Below, in pieces: positions 17,252 to 26,736 of a stretch of 64,000 nucleotides of DNA. The DNA lies in NCBI GenBank assembly GCA_002698985.1, contig PAAY01000037.1:113104-177103 (forward strand). The letters are read 5' to 3'. The translations under genes and the position numbers were made by a program. Position 1 is the stretch's first letter. Each line of letters opens with the position of its first letter. This DNA comes from Saprospirales bacterium. GTDB taxonomy: Bacteria; Bacteroidota; Bacteroidia; Chitinophagales; Saprospiraceae. Under the pieces are notes generated by a model, which was given only the letters and a program-made list of their open reading frames with translations, was not told the DNA's origin and searched no databases.

Positions 17252-18418
17252 TTATTTCCCTTTTGCAATCTCCCTCAGCCAATTCTCCGTGGAAGAGCAG
17301 TCCTCTCCACTTTTATGGGCCAGGGCGATGGCTTTTTTTCCAAATTTAAGGGCCTTTTTGTCCTTTCCCAGTTTGTGGTAAAGCAGCGCCAGGGTGTCGT
17401 GGTTGTAATAATTGGGATCCATTTTGATGGATTGCTTTGCCCATTTGACGGCCTGTTTCAGGTGTGACGGGTTGTCCACGGTTTCGTAAAAAAGCCATGC
17501 AACTTCGTTGAGTTCGTCCCAGTTTTCGGCTTTGTACTTTCCGTAAAAGTCAATGGCTGCATTTGCGTATTCGTCGTATTTTTCATTTTGCGCCAGGTAA
17601 CTGAGTTGCATCCTCGCAAGCATTTCCTCTGCCCGGCCGGGATGCAATATTTCCAATAATTGCTTTAGCTGCGTCTGGTCGCCGGATTTTTGTGAATTGT
17701 ATATTTCATTTTGTACAAAATATTGGATTTTTCCATTGACGGCCCGGCTTCCGAATTCTTCCTCAAAGTTAGCTTTGTTTTTCAGGAAATATTTGAACAT
17801 GGCAGAGCCGCTGGCATCGCTCGTTTTGTATATCAGGTCCAGGTTCTTTTTGAGGTTCCAGTCTTTTTGCGTTTTCAGGTATTCTTCGGCAACGGTAGGA
17901 TAATGCTCATCCTGTGCATCGTATAGCTGAAGTGCGAATTGGTAAAGGAAATCCGGATCACGGTCACCATTGTCATATCGTTGCTTCAGGGCAAAAAGGT
18001 TGTTGTCGGAATCCAGCGCTTCTTTTGCCAGCGCCAGAAAATCGTCGGGTTCGTGGTAACCGAGTCCCCTGTGCACCACTTCACCAGAAGCATTGATGAA
18101 CAGAAAGGTAGGATACGCCCGTACACTGAACTGCCGGGCTAGTGCCGGCCCTTCTCCGGCCTCCATGTCAATTTTGACGTTGATGAAATTTTCATTGAAA
18201 AAATCGCCCACCTTTCTGGTGGTGAAGACATTCCGGTCCATCATTTTGCAGGGTCCGCACCAGGTGGTGTAGGCATCCACGAAGATGAGTTTGTCTTCCT
18301 GGCTGGCTTTGGCCAGCACATTGCTCCATTTGTCTTTGATAAATTCTACGCCTTGTGCATGCGTATGGGCAATGGCCAGGATGAAGGCCAGCATCAAAGC
18401 TGTTGATAGCTTATTCAT
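17252..18418 (-). CDS. secreted thioredoxin-family protein
   Basis: Signal peptide; IFVDAYTTWCGPCKMMDRNVF. Confidence 0.88.
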   Translation of the reverse strand: MNKLSTALMLAFILAIAHTHAQGVEFIKDKWSNVLAKASQEDKLIFVDAYTTWCGPCKMMDRNVFTTRKVGDFFNENFINVKIDMEAGEGPALARQFSVRAYPTFLFINASGEVVHRGLGYHEPDDFLALAKEALDSDNNLFALKQRYDNGDRDPDFLYQFALQLYDAQDEHYPTVAEEYLKTQKDWNLKKNLDLIYKTSDASGSAMFKYFLKNKANFEEEFGSRAVNGKIQYFVQNEIYNSQKSGDQTQLKQLLEILHPGRAEEMLARMQLSYLAQNEKYDEYANAAIDFYGKYKAENWDELNEVAWLFYETVDNPSHLKQAVKWAKQSIKMDPNYYNHDTLALLYHKLGKDKKALKFGKKAIALAHKSGEDCSSTENWLREIAKGK

Positions 18419-18442
18419 AAATAGGTTTTGTTGCGGAGGGGC

Positions 18443-19609
18443 TTACGAATTGATATGACGGATAAATGTTTCGAGTGCGTGAATTGCCTCTTTGTCCTCC
18501 TGGAGGCGGGCCAGTTCCAGGGCTTTTTCTGCGGCTTCCACGGCATCATCTTTTTTGCCATTGGTCAGCAAGATGCGGGAATATAGCAGCCAATGGTTGT
18601 AATCGCTGCTGGTTTTGGCCGCCTGCCGGGCATATTTTTCAGCCAGTTTTTTGCACTTGTTGTTGTCAGAAAAGCTGTTCATCATTTCCTCGGCCAGTTT
18701 GGCCAGGTCATCGGCATTTTCATCGCCGGCCAGTTTGGCGCAGTCGTCGCAGGCATCCAAATATGCCTTGGCGTCATTGGCTGCCAGGTAAAACTTGCGT
18801 TTTGCGTCAGCCTCGAAAGCTTTGGCTTTTTCTGGGTAGTGTTCTTTCATCTTCGCAATGGCTTCTTCGAGCAAGTCGGAACTCTCGAACTCGATGGCCT
18901 TTTTCACTGTATTGCTGCAAGCCAGGGCAATGCGATCTTTCACCTTTTGATAACCTTCCAATTGGGCAATTTCCTTCTGGTATTTGATCAACAGGCCGAA
19001 AATCCTGGAGTCGGCTTCCACCGCAGCTTCCAGAATGAAACGGAGGTTGAAGGGGGTGGTGAGGTCTTCCTGAGAACGCAGGTATTCATTTGAAACACGA
19101 AGGCTGGATTTGTTGGAGCGGTTGAGTGCTTTTACATAGTTGTAGATCAGCTCCGGTTCACGGTTGCCATTTTCGTATTCTTTGGCGTATTCCCTGCTGT
19201 AGTCCACCTGGCTGAGTGCAAATTCGGCCAGTTTGAGGATACCGTTGACATCTTTGCCACCGACGGACGAATGAATCACCTCTCCTTTCTCATCGATGAA
19301 GTACAGGGTCGGATAGGCAGAAACGGGATATTTCCTCCGGAAGGAAATGCCCTCCGGCTCTTCGCAATCCATCTTGACATTGATGAAATTTTGGTTGAAG
19401 AATTCGCCGACCTTTTTGTCCTTGAAGGTGGTGGCGGCCATCCGTTTGCAGGGGCCACACCATTTGGCGTAGGCATCCACGAAGATGGGTTTTCCTTCTT
19501 TTTTGGAGAGTTCAAGCGCTTCCTCCCAGCTGCCGTGGAAGAAGTCGATTCCCTGTGCAAAAAGGCTGTGAGAAAGAAAGGTGACCAAAAGAACCAGAAA
19601 GTATTTCAT
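18443..19609 (-). CDS. secreted thioredoxin-family protein (tandem paralogue)
   Basis: IFVDAYAKWCGPCKRMAATTF; same length (388 aa) and layout as the neighbouring gene. Confidence 0.88.
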   Translation of the reverse strand: MKYFLVLLVTFLSHSLFAQGIDFFHGSWEEALELSKKEGKPIFVDAYAKWCGPCKRMAATTFKDKKVGEFFNQNFINVKMDCEEPEGISFRRKYPVSAYPTLYFIDEKGEVIHSSVGGKDVNGILKLAEFALSQVDYSREYAKEYENGNREPELIYNYVKALNRSNKSSLRVSNEYLRSQEDLTTPFNLRFILEAAVEADSRIFGLLIKYQKEIAQLEGYQKVKDRIALACSNTVKKAIEFESSDLLEEAIAKMKEHYPEKAKAFEADAKRKFYLAANDAKAYLDACDDCAKLAGDENADDLAKLAEEMMNSFSDNNKCKKLAEKYARQAAKTSSDYNHWLLYSRILLTNGKKDDAVEAAEKALELARLQEDKEAIHALETFIRHINS

Positions 19610-19700
19610 TGCTATGAATTGAGTTTACCGAAGGAGATACAGCAAAGTAAAGGAGTAAAGGCCGCTTTTGTTGAGCAATAATACTGCCGCTGCTGTGCAA

Positions 19701-20236
19701 TTATTGTTCTTCCCTGTTTTGGTTCTTGTACAGTTTGATCAATTCTTCGGGGCTTTTGCCAACAACGTTCACCAACTGCCGGACCTGCCCCGCGAGCTCG
19801 TGGTCGGGATATCTTTTCAAAAATTCCTGGTAGTACCTGACTGCCATGGTGGAATCCCGCAGGTCGTTGTCGTATGTGAATGCCTGCAAAAACAAGGCTG
19901 GAGGAGCCAGCCTGTGCTCGCCGTAATTGGTCCAGACTGATTTCAACAGTTCGGTGGCTTTGTCGTATTTACCCAGGCCTCGGGCAATCTCACCGGCTTT
20001 TACCAGCATTTCCGGAACGAGGGAATCCTGTGGAAAGGCATTGGCATACGCTTCCATCTGTTTGATGAGCTCATTGGCCGGTTTCATGTTTTTGATCACA
20101 TCCGGATCGGAGGTGATGATCTTTTCGAGGCTGTCAATTCTGGCGAGGGCCTGTTCCTTTTTGCCGGAAGCTTGTTGCTGACAGGAAGCAGTCAAAAAAG
20201 CGAATGAAATGACAAGGATTGCAATCTGGAGTTTCA
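19701..20236 (-). CDS. TPR-like lipoprotein
   Basis: MKLQIAILVISFAFLTASCQQQ lipobox; helical repeats GKYDKATELLKSVW / AVRYYQEFLKRYPDH. Confidence 0.65.
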
Positions 20237-20310
20237 TCGTCGGGATTTTTGAGCGCCAAATTACCCAACCTTGTTTACGAAGAAAAGAAGGAGAATGACA
20301 GAAGAGGCGA

Positions 20311-21054
20311 TCAAGGGGCGGAAACCCCTGAAATTTCAGGAGCAGGGTGGGGATCGGAAACCAGATTCTTATCCGGAAGCAGGCAGCAGGATTCCAGCTC
20401 CTGCAAGCTTCCTGTGAACACATTGAAATCAACGTCTCCCTGAATTCCGGGCAGACTGCCCCGGTTTCCGTATTGCCAGAAAGCCCAGTTGTTTTTGCCT
20501 TTCAGCCAGGGGCTGAACCAGGGATTGTAACGGGCGATCCACAAAGTATAGTCGTCGAAATGGCCGGCGAAGTGACGGTTGTAAAATTTCTGGTTGGTGT
20601 AAAGGATGGGCTTGACCTGGTAATGCACTTCGGCCAGTTGCAACCATCTTTTCACATTTTCACGGAGGGTCTCTTCTGAAACTCCATCTGTAACTTCCAC
20701 ATCCAGCACGGGGGCGAGGTCGCCGGGTTCCAGATCCACATAAGTGGCGAAGTTGAGGAACTGCTGGTCGGGATTGGTGGCTGGACGGAAGAAATGGTAA
20801 GCCCCCCTTTTGATCTGGTTCAGTTTGATAGCCGGCCAGTTGACGCAGAAAAGGCTGTCCTGATGGTCAGCGCCTTCGGTGGCTTTGATGAATGCAAAAT
20901 CAATGTTTTGAAGGGCAACCTGAGTCCAGTCGATGCTTTGCTGATGGTGGGATATGTCAATGCCATGCACCTCGTAACCCTCCATCCTTTCGGTTGGCCG
21001 GTTGCAACTGAACAGGGTCAGCAGGAGCATCAGGTATGTCAGGTCCTTTAACAT
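20311..21054 (-). CDS. glycoside hydrolase family 25 (lysozyme-like) lipoprotein
   Basis: HGIDISHHQQSIDW, FAFIKATEG, GAYHFFRP, LAPVLDVEV. Confidence 0.87.
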   Translation of the reverse strand: MLKDLTYLMLLLTLFSCNRPTERMEGYEVHGIDISHHQQSIDWTQVALQNIDFAFIKATEGADHQDSLFCVNWPAIKLNQIKRGAYHFFRPATNPDQQFLNFATYVDLEPGDLAPVLDVEVTDGVSEETLRENVKRWLQLAEVHYQVKPILYTNQKFYNRHFAGHFDDYTLWIARYNPWFSPWLKGKNNWAFWQYGNRGSLPGIQGDVDFNVFTGSLQELESCCLLPDKNLVSDPHPAPEISGVSAP

Positions 21055-21144
21055 TGATTTTGCTTTGCGATCCCAAGAACGAAATAAATGGGCCAATCTG
21101 CAAAAGAAAACCTCCAAATAAGGCTTTTTGGTTTCCTGTTGAAC

Positions 21145-21172
21145 AAAAAACCCCGGCTTTTGGGCCGGGGTT
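21145..21172 (-). terminator. Rho-independent terminator for the 21192-22223 gene
   Basis: aaaaaaccccggcttttgggccgggg; T-run on minus strand. Confidence 0.7.
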
Positions 21173-21191
21173 CACTTGAAATGCTTTCGTT

Positions 21192-22223
21192 TTATTGAGC
21201 AATCGGGTAATAAACCCTTGTCAACCATTTTGAGGTGTCGGGCTCCTGGCCAGGGTCGGTTACATATTCTTCGATAACCGGGGTGCCTTGTGTCAGGCCA
21301 TTTTTGGCGATGTACGCGTCCATGGCTTCATGCGCAGCACCGATGCCGTTGTAGTCTCCGTAGTATTCGATCAGCAAGGCCTTTCCAGCCGGGATTTCAA
21401 CCACCTGGATTCCGTTTCCAGAGACATTGGCTCCGTTTTCCACCGGAACAGCCGCAGCCATGTCGGTGGTGCCGCTTTCCACATCGTAGCTATAGTACAG
21501 GCCTGTAGGGTGTCCTGCCATTTGTACACCAGCCGGCCCCATGGCTTGCATGATGGCCCCAAAGCTCTGCCCCAGGAATCCGGAGATGGCATTTTCTTCG
21601 GTAAAGTTGACCTCCTTGCGGATGGTGAGGTAAGTTCTGCCGGGGAAGTCGATTTCCTGCACCGCCAGGTTGCCCCCTGGGGTGGCGTTGCTTTCGCAAT
21701 ATTTTTTCATGTCGCTCAGGCCCAGTTCAAACATGTCCATGATGTTTTTTTCCATGGCTCCTTCGGAAAAAATGGTGAAAGCATTAAAAGGATAGGGCAC
21801 GTCAAAGGCCATTCCCCAGGTGGTGTTGGTTCCGCCACCTTCGGCATCTTCCAGTTTGAACCAGCCAATGCCTCCTCCTTCACCGCCAAAATCGAGGTCG
21901 AAACAGAGGCTGTCCATGGAGCTGTAGTTCAGGGTGATGGTGCCGCTGCCGGAATTCTTGGGGTCGCCGGTCCAGTTATAGGTTCCGCCAACTCCTTCGT
22001 AAACTTCACCGTAGGTCACCTGCAGGGTGCTGTCATAGTCATCCCAGGGGCCCCAGTTTTCCCAGTTTTTCAGGTTGTTCACCTGCTCGAAGACCACCTG
22101 ACGGGGTGCTTCGATGAGTTTTGTTTTTTCATAAGAAAAGTGCGTGGGCTGGATCAAGCCCACAACGAGGGTGAGTACGATCAATACACCCAGGACAATC
22201 AGTACGGGTTTCAAGATTTTCAT
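21192..22223 (-). CDS. SRPBCC / GyrI-like domain protein
   Basis: N-terminal SRPBCC-like region and C-terminal GyrI-like region (GKALLIEYYGDYNGIGAAHEAMDAYI). Confidence 0.7.
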   Translation of the reverse strand: MKILKPVLIVLGVLIVLTLVVGLIQPTHFSYEKTKLIEAPRQVVFEQVNNLKNWENWGPWDDYDSTLQVTYGEVYEGVGGTYNWTGDPKNSGSGTITLNYSSMDSLCFDLDFGGEGGGIGWFKLEDAEGGGTNTTWGMAFDVPYPFNAFTIFSEGAMEKNIMDMFELGLSDMKKYCESNATPGGNLAVQEIDFPGRTYLTIRKEVNFTEENAISGFLGQSFGAIMQAMGPAGVQMAGHPTGLYYSYDVESGTTDMAAAVPVENGANVSGNGIQVVEIPAGKALLIEYYGDYNGIGAAHEAMDAYIAKNGLTQGTPVIEEYVTDPGQEPDTSKWLTRVYYPIAQ

Positions 22224-22334
22224 GCTGAGAGTTTTTAATCAAAAAAAAAGTTTAGCGGACAAAGATATTGTTTGATATTTAAAACAAATTATTTCAAGTA
22301 AAGAATTTTTCAAAATGAAACCTGGCAAAAAGAA

Positions 22335-22365
22335 AACAGGAGCTATCGTTGAGATAGCTCCTGTT
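22335..22365 (-). terminator. Rho-independent terminator for dnaN
   Basis: aacaggagctatc-gttga-gatagctcctgtt, 13-bp perfect arms, downstream of dnaN. Confidence 0.7.
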
Positions 22366-22409
22366 ATGGGGAGCTGACCGGATGTCAGCTCTGAATTCCG
22401 CATAAAACA

Positions 22410-23543
22410 TCATGCTCCCAGCATCACCGGCATTACCAGCATCAAAATGCTTTCGTTGTCGGGTTCGTCCACCGGAACGAGGATGCCGGCTTTTTGTGGG
22501 TTGGAGAGCTCGAACCTGACCTCATCCGAATCGAGGGCTGAGAGCATTTCGATCAAAAACTTTCCATTGAACCCGATCGTGAATGCAGGTCCGTCGTAGG
22601 TGCAGATCAGCTGCTCTGCTGCCTCGTTGGAAAAATCGAGGTCCTGGGCAGAAACGGTGAGACTGTTGGGGGCTATGTCAAAGATGACCTGGTTGGTGGT
22701 CTTGTTGGCGTAAATGGCTATCCTGCGCAGGGAGTTAAGCAGGTCGGTGCGTTTGATGGTCAGGTGGTTCGGATTGTTGACCGGGATCACCGCATTGTAG
22801 TCGGGATAGCGGGCATCGATGAGGCGGCAGGCCAGGGTGGTGTCGCCAAAGGTGAAGAAGGCATTGGCCTTGTTCACGGCCATCAGAACACCGGCATCAT
22901 CGTCAGCGGAGGCCACCACGTTCTTGAGCTGGTTCAGCGATTTTTTCGGAACGATGAAGCTGGACGAAAGCTCACTCGGAATGCCGGAAAAGGTATAGCG
23001 CACCAGCTTGTGGGCATCGGTTGCCACAAAGGTCATGCTGCTGAAATCGATGTTGAAATAAACACCTGTGAGCGAGGGCCGCAAATCGTCGGTGCTGGTG
23101 GCGAACAGCGTTTTGGTGATGGCTTTGCTCAGCACACTTGCCGGCACGTTCACCGAATCGGCATCTTTTGCCTCAGGCAGCTCCGGAAAATCCTGGCCGT
23201 CTTCCCCGGCGAGGCGGTATTTGCCATAGGCAGAAGTGATGGAAATGGCAAAGGTCTGCTCATCTACGGTAAAGGTGATGGGCTGGTCGGGCAAGGCTTT
23301 CAGGGTGTCCAGAAGAATCCTCGCAGGAATGGCCACTTTTAGTTCGCTCGCTTTTTTGTCGGGGTTGACTTCCAGCTTGGTGGTGATGGAAGTTTCCAGG
23401 TCTGAAGCGGCTATCGTGAGTTGGTTGTTCTCGAGGGTAAAAAGAAAGTCATCGAGAATTGGAAGCACCGGATTGCTGGAAATGGCGCCGTTGGCGATGG
23501 TCAGGTGTTTCAACAATTCAGAAGAAGCTACGCTGAATTTCAT
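22410..23543 (-). CDS. dnaN: DNA polymerase III subunit beta (sliding clamp)
   Basis: MKFSVASSELLKHLTIANGAISSNPVLPILDDFLF...; C-terminal ILMLVMPVMLGA. Confidence 0.95.
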   Translation of the reverse strand: MKFSVASSELLKHLTIANGAISSNPVLPILDDFLFTLENNQLTIAASDLETSITTKLEVNPDKKASELKVAIPARILLDTLKALPDQPITFTVDEQTFAISITSAYGKYRLAGEDGQDFPELPEAKDADSVNVPASVLSKAITKTLFATSTDDLRPSLTGVYFNIDFSSMTFVATDAHKLVRYTFSGIPSELSSSFIVPKKSLNQLKNVVASADDDAGVLMAVNKANAFFTFGDTTLACRLIDARYPDYNAVIPVNNPNHLTIKRTDLLNSLRRIAIYANKTTNQVIFDIAPNSLTVSAQDLDFSNEAAEQLICTYDGPAFTIGFNGKFLIEMLSALDSDEVRFELSNPQKAGILVPVDEPDNESILMLVMPVMLGA

Positions 23544-23726
23544 AGAAGGGCCTTTGAGTTAGTTGGTATGTTTGTTTTCAGAGCTGGCGTTGGATGCCTC
23601 AAAGAGGCGGGTGCGCAAAAATAACGGTTGGCTGCTTATTGTACTCAAAAAGTAACCAACAGGTTGTGGATAAATGGATGATTTATCGCAGGTTGTGAAA
23701 TACAGCCTGCACCGGTTGATTCCGGC

Positions 23727-24314
23727 TCATTTCCGGCAAATGCAGCGCGTCACGTCAGCCTTGCCTTTGTGATGCTCACCCTCATTCAAAGAAAGGGTCT
23801 CCTCCCAAACTTTTACAGAAGTGAAATCTCCCAGAAGCTGTTTCAACTCGTCTGCATTTACCAGCAAGTCGGGATTCTGAGGGCCTCCGGAGCGGTTGCC
23901 GAGTTGTTTTTTATTGAACAGTTCCACAATCAGCCAGCCACCTGGCTTCAGATAGGAAAAGAGCTTTTGATAGTGTTGCTGCCAATTGGGTGTGTGGGCA
24001 TAGATGAGCGCCAGGGCATCGAAGGAATGCTCGGGAAATTTGCAATGCTCATAGTCTGTCAGAAGGTATTCGATGTTGACACCGTATTTCATGGCCAAAA
24101 GGAGGGCTTTCTCTTTTGCAGTTTCGGCGTAATCAAAAGCCACCACCTGCCAACCTTTTCTTGCAGCATAAACGGCATTTCTTCCTTCGCCCTCAGCGGG
24201 CAACAAGAGGACACCCGGCGCTAACCGGTCCAACTGCGCTTTGAAAAAAGCATTGGGCTCCGTGCCGTAAACGTACTCTTCCCGTCCATACCGCTCATTC
24301 CAGAATTCTTTCAT
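23727..24314 (-). CDS. class I SAM-dependent methyltransferase (TehB-like)
   Basis: FWNERYGREEYVYGTEPNAFF...VLLLPAEGEGRNAVYAARKGWQVVAFDYAE. Confidence 0.85.
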   Translation of the reverse strand: MKEFWNERYGREEYVYGTEPNAFFKAQLDRLAPGVLLLPAEGEGRNAVYAARKGWQVVAFDYAETAKEKALLLAMKYGVNIEYLLTDYEHCKFPEHSFDALALIYAHTPNWQQHYQKLFSYLKPGGWLIVELFNKKQLGNRSGGPQNPDLLVNADELKQLLGDFTSVKVWEETLSLNEGEHHKGKADVTRCICRK

Positions 24315-24318
24315 CGGC

Positions 24319-24915
24319 TCACTGTGTCCATTTAAAAGTCTCGATCATGTGCAGCACATCTTCTTTCACGAAGTTGTAAACCGGTGCCAGGCTGTCGGGC
24401 TGTGCTTTTGCATAGAAGTACAGGGCTCCGCGCATGAAGTGTTTTTGTTCCAGGCTGTCCGTCATGTAAAACTGCATTTGCGAAGCGACGGGTCCTTCCA
24501 CTTCAAACAGCATCCCTTTCACGCCGTTGGGATTCAGGAAAGGTCTTTCATCGATGTAGGTGGCTTTCTTGTTGTGCCAGTCGGTCATTTTGAAGGCATC
24601 CGTTTTGAGCTTGTCAAGTGGAGCCTCCGCGGTGATGGGCACGTAGCTGCAATGGATCCTGCACTCAAAGTCAGGGAAATAAACATTGAACCAACAGGGG
24701 TGGGCGGGCTTTTCGTCAAAAAAGGCCGTGTCCTGCTGAATGGTGGCGTACACCGGATATTCAAAAGTGAAATCGCAATAGTTCTCGGTGAAAGGCTGGT
24801 AGCCACGCTCAGGATAAACCACTTTGGGATAGGCACGGGGCTTTGGCACCAGCGCCGGTTCTTCACAGGCCTGTACCATCATTGCGAAGAGAAAAAAGAA
24901 AATTGTAAATCTCAT
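24319..24915 (-). CDS. gldD: gliding motility lipoprotein GldD
   Basis: Lipobox FAMMVQAC; PKPRAYPKVVYPERGYQPFTENYCDFTFEYPVYATI, HPCWFNVYFPDFECRIHCSY. Confidence 0.88.
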   Translation of the reverse strand: MRFTIFFFLFAMMVQACEEPALVPKPRAYPKVVYPERGYQPFTENYCDFTFEYPVYATIQQDTAFFDEKPAHPCWFNVYFPDFECRIHCSYVPITAEAPLDKLKTDAFKMTDWHNKKATYIDERPFLNPNGVKGMLFEVEGPVASQMQFYMTDSLEQKHFMRGALYFYAKAQPDSLAPVYNFVKEDVLHMIETFKWTQ

Positions 24916-24994
24916 GGGAGCTGCTTTGGTGGCAGAAATAACAATGCCTTCTGCAAAACGCAAGTTCAGCAGAAGGCATTATGTAATTCAACAA

Positions 24995-25435
24995 TCAGAA
25001 AGGAAGATCTCCTTCGGGTGCATCTGTAGCGTCGTCTTCAACGGTTGGGGCGGGTTCTTTGGCGGGCGCATCCGGGTCTGGCGGGAAATATCCGCTGGAT
25101 GATCCGCTGTCTTTGCGCTCCAGCATTCTGAAATCATTGGCAACTACCTCGGTGATGTAGCGCTTTTCGTTGTCTTTGTTAGTGTACTCGCGGTGGGTGA
25201 GCTTACCTTCTACATAGATCAGCATGCCCTTGCGGAGAAACTTCTCGGCAACTTCGGCCAAACCGCGCCACACCACCACATTGTGCCACTCGGTTTGCTG
25301 TACCTTGTTCCCTTCTTTGTCTTTGTAGGATTCGTCAGTGGCCAGGGAGAATTTGGCTACGGCGGTGCCGCTTTCCAGCCTTCTGACGTCGGGGTCCTTG
25401 CCTAAGCGACCAACGAGAATTACTTTGTTTACCAT
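24995..25435 (-). CDS. ssb: single-stranded DNA-binding protein
   Basis: MVNKVILVGRLGKDPDVRRLESGTAVAKFSLATDE; acidic tail ending DLPF. Confidence 0.94.
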   Translation of the reverse strand: MVNKVILVGRLGKDPDVRRLESGTAVAKFSLATDESYKDKEGNKVQQTEWHNVVVWRGLAEVAEKFLRKGMLIYVEGKLTHREYTNKDNEKRYITEVVANDFRMLERKDSGSSSGYFPPDPDAPAKEPAPTVEDDATDAPEGDLPF

Positions 25436-25588
25436 AGTATTTGAATTTTAAGGTTACAGAAAGCGTTTGAATGATCTGGATGCGCCTATTCTCAAACAAG
25501 CGTTTGGGAGGTATTTGCCGACCAAACTACCTTATCCCTTGAAAGAAACGGCTTGGTCTATCGAAACACCAATTCATTTCAAGCCTGT

Positions 25589-26692
25589 TCAACAGCGTTC
25601 TAAAGATAGCGCTTTCTGTTGTAAATAATTAAGTATCAATTTCGGAAAAGCAAAATCCGGCAAATCATTCAAGCTTACCCTTTGCCAACATTCCTTTTCC
25701 GGGGCACAAAAGTCATCATTCACACGCAGCTCGCAAAATACAGCTTCGATTCGCTGGTGGGTCAGTTCATGGCGGCAGCGCTCAGTGATCCGGATTTCCG
25801 GCAGCAAATCCGGCCCAAGCCAGGGAACCAGCCGTTTCAGTTGCCGTGCATTTTTGAGCGGCTTTTGCAATTCGATCAGCGGTAATTCGTACAGGTTTTT
25901 CCAGATGTCCTTACCGGTGCGTTGCCGGATGTAAAAGCCGTCATTATGGTGGATCATCAGGTACACGAAATGGCGGGTTTTGCGCTTCAGCTTTTTGGAC
26001 TTTACGGGCAGACTGCTTGCCTGGTCATTTTTCCTCGCTTCGCAACCGGCTGCCAGGGGACAGGCTTCGCAATCGGGTGAGGAGGGTGTGCACAGCCCGG
26101 CGCCGAGGTCCATCATGGCCTGGTTGAAATCCGCCGGACGTTGGGGGTCTATCAGCATGTTGGCCAGCGCTGCAAAACGCCTTTTGCCGGCAGCGGTGTC
26201 GATGGGGGTGCCGTCGGCAAAATACCGTGACAGCACCCGGTACACATTGCCATCCACCACGGCATGCGGCAGGTCAAAAGCGAAAGAGGCAATGGCAGCG
26301 GCGGTGTAATCACCCACCCCTTTCAGTTTCCTGATGTCGTCGTAGTTGTCGGGAAACACGCCGTTCAGTTCGTTGGCGATGTATTTTGCCGAGTGGTGCA
26401 GGTTGCGGGCGCGGGAGTAATAACCGAGGCCTTCCCAAAGCTTCAGCACCTCGTCTTCGCTGGCGCTGGCCAGGTCCTGCACGGTTGGAAACCGCTCTTT
26501 GAAGCGCTCAAAATAGGGAAGCCCCTGCTCCACCCTAGTCTGTTGCAGAATGATCTCCGAAAGCCAGACCAGGTATGGATTTTTTTCGCCCTTCCAGGGC
26601 AATGGCCGGTGGTGGTCCCGGTGCCACCTGAGCAGGGCCTTGCGAAAAGCTTCGCATTGCCGTGAAGTAAGATCAGGAAGGGCTTTGTCCAT
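25589..26692 (-). CDS. mutY: A/G-specific adenine glycosylase
   Basis: LPWKGEKNPYLVWLSEIILQQTRVEQGLPYF; HhH; Fe-S Cys motif CTPSSPDCEACPLAAGC. Confidence 0.94.
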   Translation of the reverse strand: MDKALPDLTSRQCEAFRKALLRWHRDHHRPLPWKGEKNPYLVWLSEIILQQTRVEQGLPYFERFKERFPTVQDLASASEDEVLKLWEGLGYYSRARNLHHSAKYIANELNGVFPDNYDDIRKLKGVGDYTAAAIASFAFDLPHAVVDGNVYRVLSRYFADGTPIDTAAGKRRFAALANMLIDPQRPADFNQAMMDLGAGLCTPSSPDCEACPLAAGCEARKNDQASSLPVKSKKLKRKTRHFVYLMIHHNDGFYIRQRTGKDIWKNLYELPLIELQKPLKNARQLKRLVPWLGPDLLPEIRITERCRHELTHQRIEAVFCELRVNDDFCAPEKECWQRVSLNDLPDFAFPKLILNYLQQKALSLERC

Positions 26693-26736
26693 TCAGAAAA
26701 GCGGTGTCGTGTTTGGGCCGAAGGCCCGAAGGTAAC

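Noticed and set aside
17252-19609. Tandem thioredoxin genes as a recent duplication of special interest
   Set aside because: Same layout but clearly diverged sequences; tandem secreted thioredoxins are ordinary in Bacteroidota.
21288-22238. 316-aa plus-strand ORF opposite the SRPBCC/GyrI-like gene
   Set aside because: Antisense artefact; the minus-strand gene has coherent domains and its own terminator.
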